From Massilia terrae (lineage in GTDB: Bacteria > Pseudomonadota > Gammaproteobacteria > Burkholderiales > Burkholderiaceae_D), in assembly GCF_024753145.1 (NCBI RefSeq), contig NZ_JANUGU010000001.1, forward strand, positions 372,001-436,000: DNA of 64,000 nucleotides, given 5' to 3'. The notes beneath the pieces were generated by a model, which was given only the letters and a program-made list of their open reading frames with translations, had not been told where the DNA came from and searched no databases. Both the position numbers and the translations under genes were made by a program. Below, one piece after another: positions 8,582 to 17,312 of this stretch (positions are counted from its first letter, which is position 1; each line of letters begins with the position of its first letter).

Positions 8582-8893
8582 ATGGAAAGACTGGACTTCG
8601 AGTTCGGCGCAGGCCAGCCGGCACAAGGGCGCACGGTGACCGGCGTGGTCGCCTCGGGCGACCTGGAAGTGCTGCTGGAACCTGCCGCCGCCGGCAAGAC
8701 GACCGTCGCGGTGCAGACCTCGGTGGATGGCTACGGCGCCACCTGGAAGGCGCTGCTGGAGCGCGTGTTCGGGCAGGGCAGCCTGCCGGCCGCGCGCATC
8801 GAGATCAATGACAACGGCGCGACGCCCGGCGTGGTGCGCATGCGCATCGAGCAGGCCTTCGAAGAGGCGCAACAGAAAGGGAGCGCGCCATGA
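8582..8893 (+). CDS. mdcC: Malonate decarboxylase acyl carrier protein (subunit delta)
   Basis: The protein has 103 residues. Ser25 in the sequence VVASGDLEVLLEP aligns with the serine that carries the phosphoribosyl-dephospho-CoA arm in characterised MdcC. This arm is first charged with malonate by MdcH, then cycled by MdcA and MdcDE. The start codon at 8582 follows AAAGGAGA after the mdcB stop. Its last four bases overlap the mdcD start (ATGA at 8890). Confidence 0.95.
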   Translation: MERLDFEFGAGQPAQGRTVTGVVASGDLEVLLEPAAAGKTTVAVQTSVDGYGATWKALLERVFGQGSLPAARIEINDNGATPGVVRMRIEQAFEEAQQKGSAP

Positions 8894-9738
8894 GCGTCGA
8901 ACAATTCCTGAAGCGCGACAGCTTCATCGAACGCGGCGCGCGTAGCCGCGCCACTGCGCTGCTGGACGCGGGCACCATGCGCGAACTGGCCGGTCCCTTC
9001 GAGCGCCTGCATTCGCCATGGCTCGCGAAGCAGCATCTGGTGACGCAGGCCGATGACGGCGTGGTCGTCGCCAAGGGCAAGCTGGACGGCCACCCGACTG
9101 TGGTGCTGGCCATCGAAGGCGTCTTCCAGGGCGGCAGCATGGGTGAAATCGGCGGCGCCAAGATCGCCGGTGCGCTGGAACTGGCGGCGCGCGACAACCG
9201 ACGTGGCGTGCCGACGCGCGCCGTGATCGTGTTCGAAACTGGCGGCGTGCGGCTGCAGGAGGCCAACCTCGGGCTGGCCGCCATCGCCGAGATCCAGTCC
9301 GCCATCGTCGACCTGCGCCGTTACCAGCCGGTGATCGGCGTCAGCGCCGGCACCGTCGGCTGCTATGGCGGCATGTCGATCGCGGCCGGGCTGTGTTCGT
9401 ACCTGGTGATGACGCGCGAGGCGCGCCTCGGCCTGAACGGTCCGCAGGTGATCGAGCAGGAAGCCGGCATCGCCGAATTCGATTCGCGCCAGCGCGCCCT
9501 GATCTGGGGCCTGACCGGCGGCGAGCAGCGCTACGCCAGCGGCCTGGTGGACGCCTGCGTGGCTGACGACACCGATGAGATCAAGGCGACGATATTGCGC
9601 CTGTTCGCGCAGGGCTTGCCGGCGCGCCACCGCAGCGACTGCGCAAGCGACTATCTGGCGCGGCTGGCGCGCGTCGATACCGCCGCGCAGCCGACGCCGG
9701 CGGACGTGCGCGCGATCTACGCCCAAGGAGACGCATGA
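8890..9738 (+). CDS. mdcD: Malonate decarboxylase subunit beta
   Basis: This 282-residue protein has the crotonase-like carboxyltransferase fold and pairs with MdcE to decarboxylate malonyl-S-ACP to acetyl-S-ACP and CO2. Recognisable stretches are FQGGSMGEIGGAKIAGALELA (about 75-95), FETGGVRLQEANLGLAAIAEI (about 115-135) and GGMSIAAGLCSYLVMTREARLGLNGP, whose Gly-rich turns form the oxyanion hole in this fold. Both ends overlap neighbours by 4 bp, so translation is probably coupled through mdcC-mdcD-mdcE. Confidence 0.96.
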   Translation: MSVEQFLKRDSFIERGARSRATALLDAGTMRELAGPFERLHSPWLAKQHLVTQADDGVVVAKGKLDGHPTVVLAIEGVFQGGSMGEIGGAKIAGALELAARDNRRGVPTRAVIVFETGGVRLQEANLGLAAIAEIQSAIVDLRRYQPVIGVSAGTVGCYGGMSIAAGLCSYLVMTREARLGLNGPQVIEQEAGIAEFDSRQRALIWGLTGGEQRYASGLVDACVADDTDEIKATILRLFAQGLPARHRSDCASDYLARLARVDTAAQPTPADVRAIYAQGDA

Positions 9739-10556
9739 TGGAACAGGAAGCCAAGAACCGCGGCGCCATGTGGCTGCGCCTGCTCACCGGCGGCGCGAGT
9801 CCCGTGCATGACTGGCGCGCCGTCCAGGTCTGCGATGCGATGCTGGCCGGGCAGGCCGCGCGCTACATCGCCGTGGTGCCCGATCCCGACAACCGCTTCC
9901 CGCGTGCGCGCGGCGGCGAAGTCGGGCTGGTCGAGGGCTGGCAGTTGGCGCGCGCCGTGCAGGAGGTGGTCGAACTGGATCGCCATGCGCCGGTCAAGCG
10001 CCCGATCGTCGCCGTGATCGATGTGCCCAGCCAAGCCTATGGCCGGCGCGAGGAAGCCTTCGGCATCCACTTGGCGCTGGCTGGCGCCGCTGGCGCCTAT
10101 GCCGAGGCGCGCATCGCCGGCCATCCTGTGATCGGCCTGATCGTCGGCCTGGCGATGTCCGGCGCCTTCCTCGCCCACGGCTACCAGGCCAACCGCCTGA
10201 TCGCATTGGACGACGCCGGGGTGCAGGTACACGCGATGGGCAAGGCGTCCGCCGCCCGCGTCACCCTGCGTTCGGTCGACGCGCTTGAAAAGCTGGCCGC
10301 CAGCGTGCCGCCGATGGCCTACGACATCGCGAGCTATGCCACGCTCGGCATCTTGTGGAAGCTGCTGCGGGTCGAGGACGCATCGCTGCCGGGCGAGGGC
10401 GATATCGCGCAGGTCCGAAACACGCTGGAGGCCGCGCTGGCCGACATCCTGGAGGACCGCGAACGTGATCTCGCTGGACGGCTGAACGGGGAGCTCCGCC
10501 AGGCATCGCGCCGCGTGCGCGAACTGCTGCGGACAGAATGGGAGGCCGCCGACTGA
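9735..10556 (+). CDS. mdcE: Malonate decarboxylase subunit gamma
   Basis: This 273-residue partner of MdcD completes the carboxyltransferase-like decarboxylase. Family motifs are VVPDPDNRFPRARGGEVGLVEGW (about 47-69), IDVPSQAYGRREEAFGIH near 95-112 and GLAMSGAFLAHGYQANRLIAL near 137-157. The start at 9735 (ATGATG) overlaps the mdcD stop. Its stop is followed by a 91-bp gap before madL, the longest gap in the operon, but that gap has no convincing terminator and madL has its own GAGGAGA ribosome site. Confidence 0.96.
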   Translation: MMEQEAKNRGAMWLRLLTGGASPVHDWRAVQVCDAMLAGQAARYIAVVPDPDNRFPRARGGEVGLVEGWQLARAVQEVVELDRHAPVKRPIVAVIDVPSQAYGRREEAFGIHLALAGAAGAYAEARIAGHPVIGLIVGLAMSGAFLAHGYQANRLIALDDAGVQVHAMGKASAARVTLRSVDALEKLAASVPPMAYDIASYATLGILWKLLRVEDASLPGEGDIAQVRNTLEAALADILEDRERDLAGRLNGELRQASRRVRELLRTEWEAAD

Positions 10557-10647
10557 CGACCATCCGTTGACCCGACTGCGCCAGGCCGTAAACAATAAAT
10601 CAGGCCGCCGCTATTTTTCTTGCTGATTGAAGCTAGAGGAGACAAAC

Positions 10648-11076
10648 ATGATTATCTATGGAACCGCATTGCTGGCCGTGTGCCACCTGCTCGGCATCTT
10701 CCTGGGCGACCTGCTCGGGACCCTGTTGGGTGTGAAGACCAACGTCGGCGGGGTCGGCATCGCCATGATCCTGCTGATCTGCGCCCGCCTGTACATGCAC
10801 AAGCGCGGCCTGATGCCGCAGCCGACCGAAATGGGTGTGAGCTTCTGGGGGGCGATGTACATCCCGGTGGTGGTGGCCATGGCCGCCCAGCAGAACGTGG
10901 TGTCGGCCCTGCGCGGCGGCCCGGTGGCCTTGCTAGCGGCTTTCGCTACCGTGGTGGCCTGCGCCGGCTGCATCGCGCTGATCAACAGCACCGAGCGCAC
11001 CACCCACGAGGCCGAATTCGACAGCAAGGATGCCGACGCTGACGCCGAACCCACCATCAGCGCTCGCCGCGCCTGA
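10648..11076 (+). CDS. madL: Malonate transporter subunit MadL
   Basis: The protein has 142 residues with four predicted membrane helices and an acidic C-terminal tail. It opens with MIIYGTALLAVCHLLGIFLGDLLG, typical of MadL. With MadM it forms the sodium-coupled malonate importer known from malonate operons. ATG 10648 was chosen because GAGGAGA precedes it; an in-frame ATG at 10627 has no ribosome site. This operon uses MadLM rather than the single-chain MdcF carrier. Confidence 0.92.
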   Translation: MIIYGTALLAVCHLLGIFLGDLLGTLLGVKTNVGGVGIAMILLICARLYMHKRGLMPQPTEMGVSFWGAMYIPVVVAMAAQQNVVSALRGGPVALLAAFATVVACAGCIALINSTERTTHEAEFDSKDADADAEPTISARRA

Positions 11077-11086
11077 GGAGAGCAAG

Positions 11087-11851
11087 ATGATCGAACTGCT
11101 GGAAAAAACCGTCAAGCATAATGGCCTGGTGATGGCCTTCGCCCTGGTCGGGCTGGTGATGGTGGTGTCGATGCAGATGTCGCGCCGCCTGACGATGGGC
11201 CGCGTGCATGGCTCGGCCATCGCGATCCTGATCGGTCTTGGCCTCGCATACTGGGGCGGCATCGCCACTGGCGGCAAGGCCGGTCTGGCCGACGTCTCCG
11301 TGTTCGCCGGCGTCGGGCTGATGGGAGGCGCCATGCTGCGCGACTTCGCCATCGTGGCCACCGCGTTTGAAGTGCAGGTCGTCGAGGCGCGCAAGGCCGG
11401 ACTAGTAGGCGCCGCCGCGCTGCTGCTGGGGACCGTGCTGCCCTTCATCGTGGGCGCCTGCGTGGCCTGGAGCTTCGGCTATCGCGACGCGGTCAGCCTG
11501 ACCACCATCGGCGCCGGCGCAGTCACCTACATCGTCGGCCCGGTGACCGGCGCGGCGATCGGCGCCAGCTCCGAGATCATGGCGCTGAGTATCGCGACAG
11601 GTCTGGTGAAAGCGATCATGGTCATGGTCGGCACGCCGATGGCGGCGCGCTTCCTGCGCCTGAAGACGCCGCGTTCGGCGATGGTGTTCGGCGGCCTGGC
11701 GGGCACCGTCAGCGGCGTGTCCGCGGGCCTGGCCGCCACCGACCGCCGTCTGGTGCCGTACGGCGCGCTGGTCGCGACCTTCCACACCGGCCTCGGTTGC
11801 CTGCTTGGGCCGTCGCTGCTGTACTTCGCCACGCGCTCGCTGGTGGGCTGA
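11087..11851 (+). CDS. madM: Malonate transporter subunit MadM
   Basis: This 254-residue membrane protein of the MadM family has about eight helices, including GLAYWGGIATGGKAGLADVSVF and ITYIVGPVTGAAIGA-like segments. It partners MadL, whose stop is 10 bp upstream, and imports malonate for the decarboxylase. ATG 11087 follows GAGGAG. mdcG begins 1 bp after its stop, so the carrier genes sit inside the enzyme operon and are presumably co-induced by malonate through MdcR. Confidence 0.92.
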   Translation: MIELLEKTVKHNGLVMAFALVGLVMVVSMQMSRRLTMGRVHGSAIAILIGLGLAYWGGIATGGKAGLADVSVFAGVGLMGGAMLRDFAIVATAFEVQVVEARKAGLVGAAALLLGTVLPFIVGACVAWSFGYRDAVSLTTIGAGAVTYIVGPVTGAAIGASSEIMALSIATGLVKAIMVMVGTPMAARFLRLKTPRSAMVFGGLAGTVSGVSAGLAATDRRLVPYGALVATFHTGLGCLLGPSLLYFATRSLVG

Positions 11852-11852
11852 G

Positions 11853-12455
11853 ATGCCTTTCCGTCCGCACGACTTGCTGTGGCTGCGGCCCGGATCGTTC
11901 GAGCCGGCGGCTGAGCTGCCCGCTTGGCTGGACGATGCGGCGCCGGTGGTGGTGCGGAGGGACGTCGTGGCCGGAGATCGGATACCCGCCGGTGCGCGCG
12001 GGCTGCAGCGTAACCAGCGCTGCGCTGGCTACGTCCATGCCGACGCGGTTGTTCGCTGCGTCTCGCCCGAGATGCTGTCTGAACCAATCGAACCTTGCGA
12101 CTGGCCCTGTGTCGCGGCCCTGTTGTCGCTCAAGCCGCAGCTCGATGCGCTGGGCCTGGACTGGGGGCCGGTGGGCGGGGCGGGCTTTTGGCTCGCGACT
12201 GGCCTGCCGGTGCTGCGGCCGGACAGCGACCTCGATCTGCTGGTGCGCGCGCCGGCGCGCCTTGAAACGGCGGTCATCGCCGCGCTGTGCGCACTGCGGG
12301 ACAGCGCGGCGTGCCGCCTCGATATCCAGATCGACACCGGCGCCGGCGGATTCGCCTTGTCGGAATATGCGCGCGGCGCGGGCAGGGTGCTGCTCAAGAC
12401 CGCGCATGGCCCGATGCTGGTGGCCGACCCGTGGGAAGCGCTGGAGCCGGGATGA
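11853..12455 (+). CDS. mdcG: Phosphoribosyl-dephospho-CoA transferase (malonate decarboxylase holo-ACP synthase)
   Basis: The protein has 200 residues. It attaches the prosthetic group made by MdcB to Ser25 of MdcC. The nucleotidyltransferase-type metal site is visible as SDLD at 125-128 (LRPDSDLDLLVRAP). The N-terminal RPHDLLWL motif and the invariant QRNQR-like segment (LQRNQRCAGYV, about 51-61) are family features. It starts 1 bp after the madM stop and its own stop overlaps the mdcH start as ATGA. Confidence 0.93.
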   Translation: MPFRPHDLLWLRPGSFEPAAELPAWLDDAAPVVVRRDVVAGDRIPAGARGLQRNQRCAGYVHADAVVRCVSPEMLSEPIEPCDWPCVAALLSLKPQLDALGLDWGPVGGAGFWLATGLPVLRPDSDLDLLVRAPARLETAVIAALCALRDSAACRLDIQIDTGAGGFALSEYARGAGRVLLKTAHGPMLVADPWEALEPG

Positions 12456-13378
12456 GCGTGCTGTTCACCTTCCCCGGCCAAGGCGCGCAGAAGAGCGGCA
12501 TGTTGCACACGCTGCCGCCGCATCCCGAGACCACGCGCACGCTGGAAGAAGCCAGCACCACGCTTGGCTACGACGTCGGCGCGCTCGACACCGATTCTGC
12601 GCTGCGCTCCACCGTCGCGGTGCAGCTTTGCCTTCTCGTCGCCGGCGTAGCGATGGCGCGCGTCCTCGCGACGCATGGTGCGCGTCCATCGATGGTGGCG
12701 GGACTATCGATTGGCGCGTGGCCTGCGGCGGTGGTGGCAAACGTGCTGGATTTCGGTGACGCCGTGCGGCTGGTCGAAAAGCGCGCGCGCCTGATGGAGG
12801 ACGCATACCCAAGCGCCTACGGCATGACCGCGATCAGTGGACTGACCGCGCGCCAGCTGGAACCGCTCATCGCCAGCGTGCATGGACCGGCCAGCCCGGT
12901 GTACCTCGCCAACTTGAACGCGGAACGCCAACTGGTGGTGTCCGGGGCCGATGCGGCGATGGCGGAAGTGGCCGCGCTCGCGTTAAAAAATGGCGCGCTG
13001 CGCGCTGAACGATTGGCGGTGCCGGTGCCGTCGCACTGCGAACTGCTTGCCACGCAGGCGCGCCAACTCGCCGCAGCAACCGAAGGCATAACGCTTGGTC
13101 GGCCGTCGATCACGTACATCAGCAGCAGCACCGCGCGAGCACTGTTCGGCGGTCGCGCCATCATCGATGATCTGGCCGCGAACATGGCGCGTCCCGTGCT
13201 GTGGGCCGATACGGCGCGCCATGCATGGGAGCGGGGAGCGCGTCTGGCTGTGGAGATGCCCAGCGGTTCGGTGCTGAGCCGTTTGGTCGACCCGATTTTC
13301 GAAGGGGGAAGAGCGATGTGCTGCGATGGCAATCGTCTCGATAGCGTGATCTCCGCTGTGCAGCTTGAGAACAGCTAG
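12452..13378 (+). CDS. mdcH: Malonate decarboxylase subunit epsilon (malonyl-CoA:ACP malonyltransferase)
   Basis: This 308-residue FabD-like acyltransferase primes the carrier protein by moving malonyl from malonyl-CoA to MdcC. The N-terminal FPGQGAQ motif is at 7-13, the nucleophile elbow is GLSIG with Ser86, and the catalytic His195 lies in VPSHCELL. It is the last gene of the operon. A long inverted repeat at 13391-13504 follows 12 bp after its stop and separates it from a convergent peptidase gene. Confidence 0.95.
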   Translation: MSVLFTFPGQGAQKSGMLHTLPPHPETTRTLEEASTTLGYDVGALDTDSALRSTVAVQLCLLVAGVAMARVLATHGARPSMVAGLSIGAWPAAVVANVLDFGDAVRLVEKRARLMEDAYPSAYGMTAISGLTARQLEPLIASVHGPASPVYLANLNAERQLVVSGADAAMAEVAALALKNGALRAERLAVPVPSHCELLATQARQLAAATEGITLGRPSITYISSSTARALFGGRAIIDDLAANMARPVLWADTARHAWERGARLAVEMPSGSVLSRLVDPIFEGGRAMCCDGNRLDSVISAVQLENS

Positions 13379-13390
13379 GTACTAAAATAA

Positions 13391-13504
13391 ACCGTCGTTC
13401 CCGCGCAGGCGGGAACCCATGCTGAGTGTGAATCTACGCGGCGTTGTCGTTGGCCGCGGGCCTCGTTGCTCAGCATGGGTTCCGGCCTTCGCCGGAACGA
13501 CGGT
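13391..13504. repeat. Paired GTTCCC-N8-GGGAAC inverted-repeat element (copy A)
   Basis: Two arms of about 36 bp, at 13391-13426 and 13469-13504, are imperfect inverted copies of each other around a 42-bp spacer. Each arm starts or ends with ACCGTCGTTCC and contains its own hairpin (GTTCCC-N8-GGGAAC or its variant), plus CCATGCTGAG at the inner edge. The core matches the layout of dispersed intergenic palindromes such as Neisseria dRS3. It sits between convergent mdcH and the M28 peptidase gene, where it could also terminate transcription both ways. Confidence 0.85.
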
Positions 13505-13521
13505 GCTTTTCGAGGGATCGC

Positions 13522-15132
13522 TTAATCGTTCTTCGGATCCCGATACAAGAACGGATCCGTCGCCGTCGGCTGCGAGGGCAGCACATTGCGCGGCAGCGGC
13601 TGGTCGCTGTCGGCGGCCTGCAGCAGCACCGTGGCCAGGATTACAGCCGCCTGGCGCAGGTCTTCGGTGCGCAGGTGGTCGAAGGTGTCGAGGTTGGTGT
13701 GGTGGACCTGCGAGCCGTAGTCGAGCGGATCCTGGATGAACTGGAAGGCCGGCAGGCCGAGGCGCGTCATCATCACGTGGTCGGTGCTGCCGGTCGGCGC
13801 AGCGACGACCTTGCTCGCACCGAGGCTGTCGAAAGGCGCCAGCCAGTTGCGCAGCACCGGCACCGCCGCGAAATTGCCCTCCGCGTAGATGCCGCGGATC
13901 TTGCCCGAGCCGTTGTCCAGGTTGAAGTAAGCCGCCATGTCATTGAAGCCGGGCAGGGGCATGATCGGGTAGGTGTCCCAATAATAGGACGGCATCTTGG
14001 CCAGCACCGGATCGGTCGACACCGGGCGCTTGGCCAGGTAGTGCGCCACGTAGGCGCTTGATCCGATCAGGCCTTGTTCCTCGCCCGACCACAGCGCGAA
14101 GCGGATCGCGCGCTTCGGCTTCACATGCAGGGCCGACAGGATGCGCGCCGCTTCCATCACGACCACCGAGCCGGCGCCATTATCGGCCGCGCCGTCGCCC
14201 GCCACCCAGCTGTCGAGGTGGGCGCCGGCCATCACGTAGCCGGCCTTCGGATCGCGGCCCGGGATGTCGGCGAGGATGTTATAGCCATTGGTGTCCCGGT
14301 CATCGAAATGCACGCGGCTGTCGATTTCGAGCTTCACCGGGCCGGTCTTGGCCAGTCGCGCCAGGCGGCGGTAATCCTCGGCGGCCATTTCGATTTCGGG
14401 CAGCGCCGGGGTCTCGCCGACCTTGTAGAAGCGGCCTTCGCCATGCACCAGCCCGTTATTCCCGCGCGACATCTTGACTAGCGCGAGCGCACCCTCGGCT
14501 GCCATGTAGCGGTTCAGTTCCTTGCCCAGTTCAAGGTAGCGCTTGAGCATTTCTGGCCGCTCCGGATCGTAGGACGGCTGGCGGTACGCATTCAACTTGC
14601 CGATCTCGGCGTCGTCGAGGCGCTTGAACGCGGGCCCGAGGTCATCTTTCGGCGGCTCGGGATAGCTGACCAGGACGATCTTCCCTTTCAGCTTGCCCTT
14701 CCAACTCGCCAGGTCGCGCACATTGCGGATCGGCGCGACGACGATGTCGGCCGCGACCGGGCCTTTGGTGGCCGGGGTCCACGCGACGGGGATCGAGTGC
14801 AGTTCAAGCGGGCGCGGCGAGACCATGCGGCTGTGCGCCGATTCGATCCACCAGCCGCGTCCGAATTCGAAGGCGTCGGTGCGCACGTCGAGTCCCCACG
14901 AACGGAACATCGACTGGCTCCATTTTTCCGCTTCGCGCATCGCGGGGGAATTGGTCATGCGGCCGCCGATGCGGTCGGTCAGGTATTCCGCCAGATTGAC
15001 CACCTGGCCGCGGTTGTAGCCTTCGTCGGCGATCCGGTTGATCGTGTTCGCATCCACGCTCATCTGGGCGTGGGCACTATTCATCGAGGCGAAAGCAAAC
15101 GCCAACAGCCAAATTGATCGAAGCAATTTCAT
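13522..15132 (-). CDS. Secreted M28-family zinc metallopeptidase
   Basis: The protein has 536 residues. A signal peptide (MKLLRSIWLLAFAFASMNS, then AHA) leads to a PA-insert domain and an M28 dizinc peptidase domain. The metal ligands are readable in family order: His and Asp in AGAHLDSW and AADNGAG, the catalytic Glu-Glu in SGEEQG, Asp in FNLDNGSG and His in VHHTNLD. M28 enzymes are aminopeptidases or carboxypeptidases; this length and arrangement resemble carboxypeptidase Q-like members. GTG/ATG choices further upstream were rejected because ATG 15132 follows GGGGAGA and starts the signal peptide. A strong promoter lies at 15182-15210. Confidence 0.9.
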   Translation of the reverse strand: MKLLRSIWLLAFAFASMNSAHAQMSVDANTINRIADEGYNRGQVVNLAEYLTDRIGGRMTNSPAMREAEKWSQSMFRSWGLDVRTDAFEFGRGWWIESAHSRMVSPRPLELHSIPVAWTPATKGPVAADIVVAPIRNVRDLASWKGKLKGKIVLVSYPEPPKDDLGPAFKRLDDAEIGKLNAYRQPSYDPERPEMLKRYLELGKELNRYMAAEGALALVKMSRGNNGLVHGEGRFYKVGETPALPEIEMAAEDYRRLARLAKTGPVKLEIDSRVHFDDRDTNGYNILADIPGRDPKAGYVMAGAHLDSWVAGDGAADNGAGSVVVMEAARILSALHVKPKRAIRFALWSGEEQGLIGSSAYVAHYLAKRPVSTDPVLAKMPSYYWDTYPIMPLPGFNDMAAYFNLDNGSGKIRGIYAEGNFAAVPVLRNWLAPFDSLGASKVVAAPTGSTDHVMMTRLGLPAFQFIQDPLDYGSQVHHTNLDTFDHLRTEDLRQAAVILATVLLQAADSDQPLPRNVLPSQPTATDPFLYRDPKND

Positions 15133-15181
15133 CGTCTCCCCTTTTGTATTGACGCCGAGCGGCGCTTGATTAGGAATTGCG

Positions 15182-15210
15182 AATATGCAATTAATCAATG
15201 CTTGGGTCAA
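15182..15210 (-). promoter_or_regulatory. Sigma70-type promoter of the M28 peptidase gene
   Basis: On the minus strand TTGACC (15210-15205) and CATATT (15187-15182) are 17 bp apart, identical boxes and spacing to the promoter at 4100-4128. The -10 box lies in an AATTGC-N6-GCAATT dyad (15175-15192) that could be an operator. Transcription would start about 40-45 nt before the peptidase ATG. Confidence 0.6.
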
Positions 15211-15238
15211 GCCTGCGCAGATGCGCGGAGGGAGGACT

Positions 15239-16072
15239 TCAGTGTGCGAGCAGCACGGGAATGGTGGTGTCGGCCAGCACGGTGCGGCTGGCGCCGCCCA
15301 TATAGAGTTCGCGCATGCGGCTATGGCCGTAGCAGCCCATCACCAGCAAGCCCGCGTTCAACTCGGCGGCCAGGTCCAGCAGTTGCCGGCCAGTGTCGCC
15401 CCTCAGGTCCCGGATGTGGAAGCCGGGGCTGATTTCGTGCCGGCGTAGAAAATCGAGCAGCGCCGGTTGCTGGTCGCGGAATTCTTGCACTTCCTCGTCC
15501 CTTGCGGCCAGCGCGACCACGTTCACTTCTGACGCGCCGCGCAGCAGGGGCAGGGCTCCGCTCATCGCGTACGACGCCTCCTTACTGCCGTCCCATGCGA
15601 GCAGGACGCTCGAAATGCGATCGGGCTTGGGATCGGTGCGCGGCACCAGCAGGACCGGCCGGGCGCCATTCATGATCAGGTATTCGGGCAGCTGCACCGC
15701 CATGTCCGGCATCGATTCTTCCGGATCGTCCTGGCTGATGACGACCAGGTCGGCGAAGCGCGCATGCCGCGTGAGCCCGTTGTCCGCCTCGTCGGACACG
15801 AAGCGCTCTTCGTACGGAATGTTCCACTCGCCAACGATGGCCTCGAAGTTTTCCAGTGCTCGTTTCGCATTGTTTGCCAGCGGCTCGAAACAGCTGGCGG
15901 CGAGGGTGCCGGGTTTGCAATCGTATCCGTTCGGGAAGACAGCACGTGATACGCCGACCATGGCGGCGCCGACCAGGCAAGCGTTGTGCGCCTGTGCGAG
16001 GGCGCAGGCGAAGCGGATGCGCGCCGGTGCGTGGACGGAGAGGTCGACATGAACCAGGATGGTCTTGAACAT
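15239..16072 (-). CDS. Tandem-domain universal stress protein (UspA family)
   Basis: The protein has 277 residues with two Usp domains (about 1-145 and 150-277). The second has the ATP-binding pattern G-2X-G-9X-G-S/T in MGCYGHSRMRELYMGGASR, while the first has a degenerate loop. Usp tandem proteins are soluble cytoplasmic stress factors of uncertain biochemical role. ATG 16072 follows GGAGGT; an upstream in-frame start would add 16 residues without a ribosome site. It lies upstream of the peptidase gene, which has its own promoter. Confidence 0.9.
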   Translation of the reverse strand: MFKTILVHVDLSVHAPARIRFACALAQAHNACLVGAAMVGVSRAVFPNGYDCKPGTLAASCFEPLANNAKRALENFEAIVGEWNIPYEERFVSDEADNGLTRHARFADLVVISQDDPEESMPDMAVQLPEYLIMNGARPVLLVPRTDPKPDRISSVLLAWDGSKEASYAMSGALPLLRGASEVNVVALAARDEEVQEFRDQQPALLDFLRRHEISPGFHIRDLRGDTGRQLLDLAAELNAGLLVMGCYGHSRMRELYMGGASRTVLADTTIPVLLAH

Positions 16073-16160
16073 GATGATTACCTCCGACTCCACATTAGGC
16101 GCTCTTGGGGCATCAGTCAACGTTCGTACACGAGGCAGGGTCGTGCAGGAGAATTCCGTT

Positions 16161-17300
16161 TCAGCAAATGTCGGTATAGCGGCGATGGAAACGGCCGCCT
16201 AGCCGGGTCAGCACTTCATAGCCAATGGTGCCAGCCTGCGTCGCGACCTCGTCCACATGCTGGTGTGCGCCCAGCAGCTCGACCGACTGCCCGGGGGCGA
16301 TGCGCGGCTCCGGCAAGCCGGTGACATCCAGCGTGATGCTGTCCATCGATACGGTGCCGGCAAACGGCACCCGCACCCCGTCGATCCAGGCGTAGCCCTG
16401 ACCGGTGAGCGCGCGCAGCCAGCCGTCGGCATAGCCAATCGAGATGGTTGCGATGCGGCGCGGACCCGAGGCCGTGTAGCGGGCACCATAGCCGACCGCA
16501 TCGCCCGCGGCGATTGTGCGCACCTGGACGATGCGGGCGTCCAGCGACACAGCTTGGCGCAAGGGATTCGGGCTGCCCGGTTGCGGGTTGATGCCGTACA
16601 GGGCCGCGCCAGGGCGCACCAGGTCGTAGTGAAATTCGGGCCCGAGGAAAACCGCTGAGGAATTTGCGAGGCTGGCGGGCAGTCGAGGGAAGCGTGTATG
16701 TAGTGTTTCAAAACGCTGCCGCTGGCTCGTGTTCATTGGATGCTCTGGATCGTCCGCACAGGCCAGGTGGCTCATCAGCAGCTGTACATCGATGCCCTCC
16801 AGCCAGCGTGCCGGTTTGCCCAGCCCTTGCAGGTCGGCTTCCGATATGCCCATGCGCGACATGCCCGTGTCGACCTGCAGCGCAGCTGGAAGCGGCCGCC
16901 CCAGTGCGTGCGCGCACTGGACCCATTCGTGTACCTGGCCTGGATCGTTCAGCACGGGCATCAGGTCGTTCTCGACGAAATCACGCGCAGTCTTCGGCAT
17001 GGGGCCGTGCAGGACATAGATGCGGCTGTCCGCCGGCACCAGGCCCCGCAGGCGAATGCCTTCTTCGAGGTGCGCGGTAAAGAATACGCGGCAGCCTTCA
17101 CGTGCCAGGGCCGGGGCGACATGCGCCATCCCAAGCCCGTAGGCATCGGCCTTCAACACCCCGGCTACCACGGCGCCGTTCGCGCGTGCCCTTAGCAGGC
17201 GGTAGTTGGCGCGGACCGCCGCCAGGTCGATCGTCAGCAGCGCACCCGCCCGCGTTGGCGGCACCGACGGGACAAGCGCGGATTCCAGGAGTGCTTCCAA
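16161..17300 (-). CDS. dadX: Alanine racemase, catabolic type
   Basis: This 379-residue fold-type III PLP enzyme interconverts L- and D-alanine. The PLP lysine is Lys50 in VLKADAYGLG, and the second catalytic residue, Tyr, lies in AVGYGARYTASG. It starts 12 bp after the dadA stop, so the pair forms a DadAX-type operon in which racemase supplies D-alanine to the dehydrogenase. Without knowing whether another alr exists elsewhere, the catabolic assignment rests on this linkage and on the divergent Lrp regulator. Confidence 0.92.
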   Translation of the reverse strand: MEALLESALVPSVPPTRAGALLTIDLAAVRANYRLLRARANGAVVAGVLKADAYGLGMAHVAPALAREGCRVFFTAHLEEGIRLRGLVPADSRIYVLHGPMPKTARDFVENDLMPVLNDPGQVHEWVQCAHALGRPLPAALQVDTGMSRMGISEADLQGLGKPARWLEGIDVQLLMSHLACADDPEHPMNTSQRQRFETLHTRFPRLPASLANSSAVFLGPEFHYDLVRPGAALYGINPQPGSPNPLRQAVSLDARIVQVRTIAAGDAVGYGARYTASGPRRIATISIGYADGWLRALTGQGYAWIDGVRVPFAGTVSMDSITLDVTGLPEPRIAPGQSVELLGAHQHVDEVATQAGTIGYEVLTRLGGRFHRRYTDIC

Positions 17301-17312
17301 AACGGTCTCCCC

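Noticed and set aside
13391-13504. A CRISPR array or an insertion sequence
   Set aside because: There is one pair of inverted arms without regular spacers and no transposase frame; related single copies elsewhere show a dispersed intergenic repeat.
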